Program-made: the position numbers and the translations under genes
The notes under the pieces: generated by a model
What the model saw: only the letters and a program-made list of their open reading frames with translations
The model's database searches: none
Told to the model about the DNA's origin: nothing
NCBI RefSeq assembly: GCF_905475395.1
Contig: NC_058339.1
Location: 14,268,001 to 14,332,000 of the forward strand
Direction of reading: 5' to 3'
DNA from: Chrysoperla carnea
Taxonomy: Eukaryota > Arthropoda > Insecta > Neuroptera > Chrysopidae
DNA length: 64,000 bases
Shown: piece by piece, positions 54,638 to 64,000 of the stretch
Numbering within the stretch: position 1 is the stretch's first letter
Layout of the letters: every line of letters begins with the position of its first letter

Positions 54638-54977
54638 ATGACTTTATATGTTTCATTTGTTTTGTGTGTTACCAAGAGAACAATAGAGTAAACTGTTTAT
54701 GTTTTTTTTGACATATGTGCGTAATAATTTATAAGAAGAGATATATTAAGTTGTATTAATAACCTGTAATTTAATTTATTCTTTCAGGTATTATTTAATT
54801 ACTATTATAATTTTGAATATTATGTAAAACTTCTTTATATATTCTTTCAGAATAAATAAATCAGTAAAAACAACTTACATACTATACAACCAACCATGTA
54901 CCTACATTTCCATGATGATACACCGAGATCTTTCGAAATGTTGAAGATTGAATAAAATCTAGACTTTGGATTATCCA
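54633..54977 (+). repeat. Right LTR of the gypsy element
   Basis: Starts tgtaaatgac directly after the polypurine tract, ends about gattatcca, 345 bp. A TG...CA boundary is suggested. An aataaataaatc near 54851 may serve as polyadenylation signal. Confidence 0.7.
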
Positions 54978-56867
54978 ATAATTTTAATTGCAAATGATAG
55001 GTTTAGAAGTAATACTATGACGATTTTAAGGATATACGAGCACCAGAGCAAATTTAGATAAAAGGCATGATTTTTTTAAAATATAGTTGGACTAAGATTA
55101 TATCAATTCTGAAAATTGTAGGGGGTTGCCCGATTATTTAAATAAATAAATAACTTCAAAATATATATAGGCATATTTAACATTGGTCTCATGGGAAAAC
55201 TGTAGTTATTGGATGATTTGTTTTCGAAGATTTCTCAAAAACTAGTCGGTGAATATTAAAAAAAAAACTATTTAAATTAAAGTTCAAAGATTAATAATTT
55301 ATTGAAAACAAAAACCCGCTGAGTCCGACTAATTAAGAATGTATGAGAACGATAGGGGGACACAAATTTAATAAAATATATTTTTACAATTTTGATGGTG
55401 AATTTTGTTATAACTTGACAATATAAGAAAGTAAGAATAAAATTTGTCGATTGAAAATTTTGTTCAATTATTTAGTTTTCGATATTTCGAAAACCAGGAC
55501 AGATATCGAAAAATCTTATTCTTATTTTTCATCCTCATGAAAGAGTTCTGAAAAAATTCATCATCAAAGTTGAAAATAAGGTTCAAATAATTTCAATCAC
55601 AAGTCTAAACTTGCCTTGGCGATCGTACTACCTCAAGCAAAAAATTTTAACCTAAATCGAAAAATATTTTTTTAATTCAAAAAAGTCAAACAATATGTCG
55701 GTAACACTCATTTAAAACCAATATTTTTTATATTGTTATCATGCGAAGATTAAAAAGTATTTACAGAAGAAGAAAACATTTTAATTTCTCCCAAACTTTC
55801 CCTTTGAAACATTTTCCATTTTAAGAAAAGCTCGTTTTTTTCTCGATGCCTATTTTCACAAAATCTTTCATACCATTGAGATTAGTTTATCCTGGCATTT
55901 TATCCTATTCCTGGTATTTTAGAACAGCTGATCCATTATTTTTTAAGATTGATTGTAGTAAGTTGTGGCTATGTTTCAATAGAAAACTTTACCCTATTAT
56001 CGCCACTATGTGTAGTCTTTCAAGCAATAAATCTTTGCCACAATTTTTGAACTATGACAAAATCAATTTTACCTTTCTTAATAACACTGCTGCGTTAGTT
56101 TAACATAATTTTATCTTAATATAATTTATATTTACTAAATATCAACGTAAGTAATCCTTTGTAGCCTCCATCATTATATCATAATCTTGTTAGCAATCTT
56201 ACTAACAAACTACATATATTTCCAAAAGGCCTCTCGTGCCTAGCATGCAATTGTTGGCAATTATTTTTCGTAAATTATGGATACGCTAGAGATATAAACT
56301 TAAACAAACTTTAAGGATCGAAAATGACTGAATTCCAGAAAATTTATTAAATTATAAACAACAACAATATTTTACTAACTTTCTTTTTGTAAATAGAGTA
56401 GTGGGTATGATATAGCAACATAAAATGAAACTAGACAAGCTACTAACTGACAGATAGACAGACGTAATAATATATCTACTTGGGTATTTATAAATATGTC
56501 TTGAGTTAGTCACAGTCACAAAGCTGTACCAGTACCAGTACAGTTGTAGTGTAGTGATTCATGGTGACTTGCTTATTTAGTAGATTTTCATTCCTTTCTA
56601 TCTTTTATATATTCAAATAATAATGTATAAGAGCCGGTTGAAAAATTAACGGTATCATCTCGTCTTTCAGAATTTATAAGTTTTACTATGATTTACAAAT
56701 TGCGATATCGGGATTATAATTCCTATCTCTTATGATGCAGTTTTTCTGGGTGGAATTTTCCGAAGATCTAATAATAAACAATGATAAGACCAATAGAAAT
56801 AGAAATTTAACGTGAAAGTATATTCAAAGTATATTAAGATGAGCATTAAACCCTTAAAAAATAAATT
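54978..56867. other. Non-coding stretch
   Basis: No supportable gene; the 55846-56103 frame has no domain. No RNA or repeat family. Confidence 0.5.
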
Positions 56868-57173
56868 TGAAATAAAATAGAAAAATGAACAATAAAAATA
56901 AAGTTATCTCAAAATTTCAGAAATTGTCGCCGTTTAAAAAATGAGATAATCAATGCCTAAGTTCCCAATTTTGACCAATTTACGTTAAAATAAGGAAATA
57001 TGACATTAATTATCTCGCGTTTTAAACGGTAAAAATTTCTGAAACTTTAGGATTTATTAGTAAGCCCTATTCTTAGATTGTGAAAAAAATCGTTGGATTC
57101 TGAAAAGTGGGTTTTACAATAGTACAAGGAATGGAAGTACCTTAAATAAAATAGAAAAATGAACAATAAACCT
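56868..57173. repeat. Inverted repeat flanked by a 26-bp direct repeat
   Basis: A direct repeat of aataaaatagaaaaatgaac type occurs at about 56872-56898 and 57147-57172. Between them an imperfect inverted repeat pairs atctcaaaatttcagaaatt (56908) with its partner near 57050 (aatttctgaaactttagga), and tgagataatcaatg with cattaattatctcg. This may be a small transposon or a recombination product. Confidence 0.5.
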
Positions 57174-58049
57174 GAAAGATATAATTAAATATTAAAATTA
57201 AATCATTATGTTGGATTTTTGTTATTAATACTATTTATAAAATATATGTCCTGCAACAAAATTAAGGATAAATTATCAAAATTTTCGAATGTTATTGACG
57301 TTTGAATAGAACACTTTTTGATTAACAAAAGTCATACCTCCTTTCAGTTTTCGATCTTAAGACGGTACAACTTATATTACCCATATTACATTTAACCATT
57401 TTGATGAAGATTTTTAGACAATTGTGTAAGCCATGGAACTGTACAGTGATTTTAGCTGTACTTTATACGGGAACCATTTTGGCATTAAAAACTTTATCGT
57501 TCTTTACTCTCACTACTACATTGACAAATAAGTCAATTTAAAATGTTATTAAATAACAGATTGACCATTTTTTCATAAGCTATTGATATCTTCATTTGAA
57601 AAATTACCATCATTTGCTATAAACACAAACGAACACATTGCCACTAGCGCTGTGGTTTGCACCTTATATCAGTGAATTTATATATGCTTCTGCCATTGGA
57701 TAAATTGGATATATAGTATCAAAAGTCAAGTCTAATGTCCAGAACATAGTCGACAAATATATGCACACAATTTGTAAAAATTTGTTGAAATCTTTTGAAA
57801 CACATTAAAGTTTTAATAGGTAGATATTGAGTCAGATATTGTTGAGTAATAAGGAGTTCAAAAAAAAACTTTTAATGAAAGTGGAAAAATCATTGAATTA
57901 TAAAGTAAATGTCGGATCAGCAGATCAATTCTTGAAATATTTTAAAAGTGTATTTTTTAAAAACACCACGCCATCTTTTGTAACACTTCAAAACAACAAA
58001 AATTCATTAAACCACTAAAATAGTTTATTTTCGGTCTGGTGGTTCGTAT
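57174..58049. other. Non-coding stretch
   Basis: No supportable gene, RNA or repeat. The 57827-58018 frame is low complexity. Confidence 0.5.
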
Positions 58050-58300
58050 TTGTGCCTGCCTGTCCGTCCGTACTCACGATATTTCAAAAACTAAAAGAGA
58101 TATCGGGATGGAATTGTTATTCCGTTTTCAGCATAAAAAAGTGAGCTTGGACCCATTTGTTAAACTGTAAGAAGTACAACAACAGTTTAAGTTGCAAAAA
58201 AATATTCCTTAATAAAACAAAATTAACAACTTTTGTTTTAAGCAGTTTTTTTTTTAAAGAAATTTAACCTCTCTCGTAATATGATATTTACATGGCGTTG
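58050..58300 (-). mobile_element. R-B fragment, minus orientation
   Basis: Contains in reverse sense tgcctgtccgtccgtactcacg, tcaaaaactaaaagagatatcg and ttaacaacttttgttt. It lacks both ends. Confidence 0.5.
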
Positions 58301-58680
58301 AGTTCAGAGGGCAAGTATTGAAAATTCAGTTTTCCTATTTTTCCCCATTTTTTGAAAGTTATCTCGGATTGAATACCAAAAAACACTTTCTTACAGCACA
58401 AATAGAAGCAAAGTAGTATTTTTGGGAGAATATAACCAAGTTACGGTAGGTAAAAAAACTCAAAATACAGAAACTATCCAAAAGCAGAAATGGTAAAATT
58501 ATATTAAATGTTGGTACATCGACGCTGGTCGTTACGTGCAGAACTGAGAGCCATAGGTAAGTTTTTTAGCAACATCATAGTATAGGTTTTAAAAAAAAAA
58601 AAAGTATATGCAATCATATTATAAGTGCAAAAGTGCAAAAGTTATAACATTTAAATATTATATATTGCATATGTTATTTT

Positions 58681-59079
58681 AAAACAAGTGAAAACATACA
58701 GTTGACTGAGTTAAATGTTGAAATACCATGTATATATTAGACAGCGTTGACTCTAAACTTTTGTTCTATCTCTAGCATTTACAAGATTTACAAGACCCAA
58801 TTTACCTTTGTTGCTCATTTACGAACTCGACCTCACTTTTTACGGGCTGAGTGCGCTGTAAAAATTTCAGAAATCTTTTTTCGTTTTTCAGTTATCGTGT
58901 TGACAGACAGACGGACAGACGGACGGATGGACGGACGGACGAACAACGGAAAATGGACTACTTAGATGATTCTATGAACATCTATAGGAAAATTTTTTTC
59001 CTAGCATCAATATTTTTAAGCGTTACAAACTTGGGACAAAATTTAATATACTATGTATATTTCATATATACATGGTAGG
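58681..59079 (+). mobile_element. R-B copy with internal deletion
   Basis: The left end (acaagtgaaaac, gttgactgagttaaatgttg, accatgtatat) is joined directly to the ctatctctagc part, so ~150 bp of the middle are missing. The cgttgac block, a long gacagacggacgg run and atatacatggta close it. Confidence 0.65.
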
Positions 59080-59749
59080 TGTAATGAGCATTTACAGTAT
59101 TCTGTTGCAAATTTACAGCCCGGAGAGCTAGCTCCATCATGCGCACTTCGAATATATTTAAAATGTTTTAAATATACATAAAAAACTTATGAAACACAAT
59201 ATGGTTTTCTAACCATCATAGAAATTTATATTAAACAAATGTTTCATTTATCACATCACAAGTAATATGTTAGAAATAATTCTCTCTTTATATACATAGA
59301 GCATTCGATATACGTTTCATGTAATATTTTACACAACATTTTTGAACATTGGTATAATGTCGTTGTTGGAGAACGTGTTGAATTCAACTGATAAATTCGA
59401 TTTTATTACTCTAGAGACATTATATTTACATTGTAGGGAGCTATTGCAACAATCGTATATCGCAAAAATGTTGATAAAAAAACGAATTTTACATTTTCTT
59501 TTTATTTTACTACGGTACCTACTCTTTCTACGATTTTCATTTTTTATTTTATTTTAGGAAGGATAGATAAATATTAAAAATAATGCTGAAAGAAAATTTT
59601 TACAAATAGAAAATATGTGTTGAAAGGATAACATTACATATTATAGAAAAGCTTTTATTTATTATCTATCGATAAAAGAAAAAAACTATGGCATATTCTT
59701 TTATTACATTTTTCGTTAGTGTAAACATTTCTTGAAATTATATGATACC
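59080..59749. other. Non-coding stretch
   Basis: No supportable feature. Confidence 0.5.
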
Positions 59750-59800
59750 AATTGAAAACAAACAATTGATTGAGTTAATTGTTGAAATACCATGTAAAGA
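59750..59800 (+). mobile_element. R-B left-end fragment
   Basis: caattgaaaacaaacaattg followed by attgagttaattgttgaaat and accatgtaaagacag, then it stops. Only the first ~50 bp of the element. Confidence 0.6.
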
Positions 59801-59814
59801 CAGTTTTTTTTCCT

Positions 59815-60365
59815 TCGTCCTCTTTTAGAAAACTATAAAAAATCGAGAAATTTTCTTTTGCCTCCGATATCGATATAATTCTTTTTGTGTATAATTATGC
59901 TACTATATTTGTAACTAAAATGTCATATATATATATATATATATATATAGTTTATATATTTCATTATATAAGCATAAAATAACTTAATCCGATTTTTGTA
60001 TTTATCGATATTTGCCTCCGATATCGATAAATTCATTATACAAGATCATTTTGACCCAAAAAATCCAAAATTGGGTTTATTTAATGATTGGATGCGTTGC
60101 TCTTGAGATATAATCCAAAATTGGACACGAAGAGCGATTTTCTCAAAAACTATACATTCAATAAAACCCCATTTTTCTATTTTTTGGGTTAAAATTACCT
60201 TATATATAGAGCTTTATCGAAATCGAAAAATTGTAACCCTAAAGAAAATTGTAAAAAATCCAGAATTTGTTTTGCCCCCTACATCGATAAAATTCATTAT
60301 GTAGGATAATTTTTACCCAAAAAATCAAAAAATTAGGTTTATTTGATGATTGGATGCAATCATTT
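59815..60365 (+). repeat. Diverged R-A repeats with an (AT)n insert
   Basis: cctccgatatcgata, attttgacccaaaaaatcc, tttatttaatgattggatgc and ttgagatata recur twice to three times, in the R-A order but much diverged. A clean AT dinucleotide run at about 59926-59950 lies in the first unit. Confidence 0.55.
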
Positions 60366-62997
60366 ATTTAATGATTGAATGTATGTAGCATAAATTCCAA
60401 TGTATGTATTAAACTTGTTGCATTAGAAATTGTAAAAAATAAAAAACGAAATTGTATTATGATAAAATTTTCCATGTCAACTGTATATATAAACCAAAAA
60501 ATTATATGCCCATCTCCAAACAATTATATAAATAATGTAGTGTATCGTTACTATGGAAAACTCATGCACACACGGTACGAGTTGCAATATAATGCAACTG
60601 TTGCAACTGAGTTGCAACTGTTCTTTTTTGATAATCGAGTGGAGGCTACATTCATACATCTGGTGCAAAATTATCTCTGTTACTCTCGTTTTCTTTGTTT
60701 TGGTTTGGTAAAAACAACGATGTTACAAATATCTCGAAGTTACATTATTAATGAAATTTCCCTGTAACGGAAATATGAAAATAAAATTGGAAATAAAAAA
60801 AAATATTTTTTTGTTTGTTTGAAACTTTTGTGTTCATACCATAGTACTTCCGTGACACTGAATAATTATAGCATTTTTAATATATAAAAAAATTATTATA
60901 TCTGTAAATATTTTATGAGAACCTCCTAAAAAAGAAAAATCGATAGCCGTTTATTTATAGAATACGTAGAAATATTTTTACCGAATTTATTTTAGAGGTA
61001 ACATTTGTAGTTATAACGGAGAGCTTAAATTCAACTTCTATTTAATGTTGTTCATTATACAGGATGTTCAACAAGTTTGAAACCACCACGGTGAACTTAA
61101 AAGGAAAATAATAACTGAAAAAACACATGACTAAGACAAACGTTGTAGAATTTTACTCGTATAATCAAAATGATGGCCTTAGATTTCAATTTTTTCAAGC
61201 TCGTGAAAATGCTTATTTTAGTTCTTGATAATAGAAGAATTTGGCTTGAAATTAACACAACACAAATTGCCCCACAAACAAACAACATAAACTGCTTTCG
61301 AAAGTGATTGTCAATTGCCATCCACTTCAAGACTTATCAAGGGTCGATGATAATACAATAATTTGCCCGATTATCCTGATTAGGATATTCAGGATTAACG
61401 ATCAATAAAAAATGTTTGATGGTGGAAGCGCAGATAACACTCCATAATACTAATAAATAATAAACTGACATGCAAATATTGTAATCGTGAAAGCTTGGAT
61501 AGATGGATGTTTGATACTCAATCACGCCAGAGCATTTGAAAAAATTTGATTTAATTTTTCATTGAGCAAAGGATCAACATGATTTTTTGCATAAGTAGTG
61601 GTAGTTTAGGGGTCAGAAAATGACATACAGAGGCTTTTTTAAATTTTTACCTTAAATTATAGTGACTTTCTTACATAAAACAGTTTTTTTACCAAAAACT
61701 GGTTATGAATACTAACCACGTTCTTTAAACACGTATAACGAAATCAATATGAAGGTACGTACGTTCAATTCAATTCTATTATTTTATTTATGTCTAATTA
61801 CCTAAACATATAATACAGAGTGTATCAGAATAAATTTCAAATAGGGGCTTGTAGGATTCACTGAACCATGATATAATAAAAATGTGTTCAGAAACGATCC
61901 TCTTCATACCTGCAAGCGTCAGAATTTTGAGTTTTTTTTTTTCAATTTGTCCTGAATGTGCTCTAGTTTTCGAAGAAAAGTTTCGAACAAAAGTTTTTAT
62001 TTGAAACAAGTTTAAGCTCCACCTTTTTTTAAGAGATATGGCAAATTTTTCAAAAACTGTTATAAGTAGAGCAAGATTTTGCAAAAATTGCAACAATGTT
62101 TCCCATCAAAATACCAATAGAATTTGTTCGAGTGGTTTTTTCGTAAGTCCACGAATTCGGCACACACACGAAACAATGTACAAAATGGCTTTTTTTCCTC
62201 ACACTATTACTTGTCTTTAGCTGAGACTTCCTTGCCGAGTCTGAGGAAAGTGTTTTCGAAAACATCGCCATTAAAACTTAATCTGTTTAAAAGCATTTTT
62301 TTCATTTTTTTTTCTCTTCTTGTGTAGACCAGATGGTTTACCAATATGTTCTCAGAATAATCGGAAGACTATGAAAAATAATTTTTGTACTTAAATTTTT
62401 CACACCAGTCGTTTTTTTTATAATTAACGAAGTTGAAAATTTGAATAGTTTTCATCGCTTAGAAGATAACGTCATTTGTTGGTCTAGTGCGTCTATACTA
62501 TTAAGTCTGCATGGTTGGGTAGACTTGAAAAACCTCAAGACAGATTTGTATGTGGTTTTTCATTCCTGTGTGAACGTTATGTTTGTGTTTTGTTGCACAA
62601 AATGCCACTAACCTTTGTCCTCTTTCCAAATAAATTTACAATTTCAAATGTTGGTTTTACAACTAGTATGCTGATACCTGCAATCATGCAATTTTATATT
62701 TTTTTTTATATTACAACTTATTACATTTCACAGTTCTTTGATTGCTTTCTATATATATTACACCTGTTAAGTAAAAAATTCAAATCAAATCAAATGTTTA
62801 CAAAAAAGTGAATGTTTACAAAAGAGTGAAAAGTTGAGAAGGTAGTATAGTGTTCCTGTTTTTACTATATGTATCAAATACAAATATAATTTTTTTGTGG
62901 CCCTGCATGCAAAATTTAGAAAATTCCGAATATTAATAACACAGCCAAATTAAACATATCTGAATCGAATTTTTTTTTGAAGCCTGTTTAAGATAAA
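60366..62997. other. Non-coding stretch
   Basis: The longest frame, 60375-60767, has no recognisable domain and irregular composition; I do not accept it. atacaggatgttcaacaag (61058) and acagagtgtatcag (61816) look like transposon ends but define no element. Confidence 0.45.
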
Positions 62998-63100
62998 TGA
63001 CCACAAGTTTGAAAAGTATGAGATAAATTTAGTAGGATCCCATACTACAAAGTATGGTTTATCAAAATTATTTAGATGTGATAGAGCAAAATTATGGTTC
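62998..63100 (-). repeat. Isolated inverted monomer fragment of the 315-bp satellite
   Basis: On the minus strand it contains attttgctctat, ttgataaacca, tagtatg, tcctactaaattt and atacttttcaaactt, in the same order as the satellite unit at 42570-43985. Confidence 0.7.
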
Positions 63101-64000
63101 AATGATTGTCTGCTTTAAACTAAAACAAACTTTAAACTTCTATTTTGACGTAAATTAAACCTGTTGTGTATTTTTAAAATAAATAGTTCTTTATTAACGA
63201 AAATGAAAAATTACAACGAATTGGAATTTCATATCCACGAAATAATAATCATAATTAATTATTCAAAATTTATGAGTGACAAAATAATTTATCATTGATA
63301 AAATAGAGCAAGTGTCTACTGCTATAATCACACTTGTTTCACTTATCCTTCGTTCGATATTCTCAAACCGATACTTCATACTCAAACCTCTACTTTGTCG
63401 CCTTGCCTTAATGAATGGTTTTTGTTTGTGTAAAGTTTTCTATAAACATTTGTTGAAGTTTTACATTTATTAGTTCTTGTAACATCACAACATTTCTAGG
63501 TAGAATATTTTCAGTAAATAAATGAGTGAGTTTCTATAAATTGTTTTTAGAAAGTTTTCAGGTAGGTAGGTATATTTAAATAGTTCCATATATTTACTTT
63601 CTGTAATTAAAGGTTCCTACCAAAACAAAACAATTCTACATTGGATGCACATCACTTTCAAACATACTAGATGGAACGTAAAAATTTTATTCTGGTTTGT
63701 AGAGGGCTCTCACGTGAAAATACAAAGAAAATTTTGTGCTGGTTTTTCAAGTGATGAAAATCTCGTAAATCCCATGAAGAAAGATGAAAGAAGCAAAAGA
63801 GGAGTTATAATGTAGGTGCTGAGTGGGTTTCGTGTGCATTCATAGGTCCCACCGAACCACCGAACAAGAAGTAGACGTATTTTTATCCGCCGAATCCGAA
63901 TTGCTTATCACTCAGAGTGGGGAGAAATTTTTTATAAACAAATTAATTGTTTATAGGCCCATAGCTCCTAAAAAATTGAAAATTTACCAAAACAATTGTG
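63101..64000. other. Non-coding stretch to the window end
   Basis: No supportable gene, RNA or repeat family. Confidence 0.5.

Larger units (their letters stand above)
53158..54977 (+). mobile_element. Internally deleted Ty3/gypsy-type LTR retrotransposon
   Basis: A 98-bp stretch at 53158-53255 repeats the last part of the right LTR (54880-54977): tactatacaaccaacc, gtacctacatttccatg, aatctagactttggattatc. It is joined directly to the RNase H region of pol, so gag, protease and reverse transcriptase are gone and the left LTR is truncated at its start. The right LTR (54633-54977) is complete. The pol frame that remains is open to its natural end at the polypurine tract. The element cannot move by itself. 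Confidence 0.85.

Noticed and set aside
60375..60767. A 130-residue gene
   Set aside because: No domain, irregular composition and no supporting context; probably chance in AT-rich DNA next to R-A repeats.

Overview
The window is AT-rich (roughly 70% A+T) animal DNA, almost certainly from an insect: it is dense in tRNA-derived SINEs, MITE-like inverted repeats, satellite DNA, relics of insect-type non-LTR retrotransposons, a deleted Ty3/gypsy-type element and one large Polinton (Maverick) DNA transposon. I see no host protein-coding gene and no bacterial operon. The insect order cannot be fixed from the sequence alone.

The centrepiece is a structurally complete Polinton at 15684-29406 (13,723 bp). 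It is bounded by long terminal inverted repeats that begin AG and end CT, and by a perfect 6-bp target duplication GTGTTG (15678-15683 and 29407-29412). It encodes protein-primed DNA polymerase B, an rve integrase with a chromodomain, a packaging ATPase, an adenovirus-type cysteine protease, a major capsid protein, a minor capsid (penton-type) protein, a phospholipase A2-like protein, a coiled-coil protein with a phage-fibre-like motif, a DUF8207-like protein and several small conserved or unknown proteins. Core reading frames are intact and the outer ~220 bp of the two inverted repeats are nearly identical, so the insertion looks young and may still be able to replicate, integrate and build virus-like particles. 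Layout: polB (+) converges on a left-pointing block (integrase, fibre-like, DUF8207-like, ATPase); a right-pointing block follows (small protein, PLA2, protease, minor capsid, 44-residue protein, major capsid, exonuclease-like), and one leftward gene precedes the right inverted repeat. Genes are packed with overlaps and very short gaps.

The most notable single signal is at the PLA2/protease junction. The protease frame has no ATG upstream of its conserved N-terminal region, but the PLA2 frame ends with a canonical, correctly phased -1 slippery heptamer A_AAA_AAC followed directly by its stop codon, and the -1 frame leads straight into the protease. This suggests a PLA2-protease fusion made by programmed frameshifting. 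A second signal is a shared TATA plus TCAGT initiator architecture in front of several Polinton genes.

Left flank (1-15683): non-coding DNA, an AT-cored palindrome (2.0-2.2 kb), a ~2-kb near-perfect foldback (10.6-12.6 kb), dispersed repeats, a non-LTR relic and a SINE. Right flank (29407-64000): an inverted repeat pair (29.8/32.6 kb), two more non-LTR relics, SINEs, a ~315-bp satellite array (42.6-44.0 kb), two MITEs (48.9 and 50.3 kb), a deleted gypsy element with one complete LTR (53.2-55.0 kb) and more dispersed repeats. I name recurrent families R-A, R-B, R-C and R-E for this window only.
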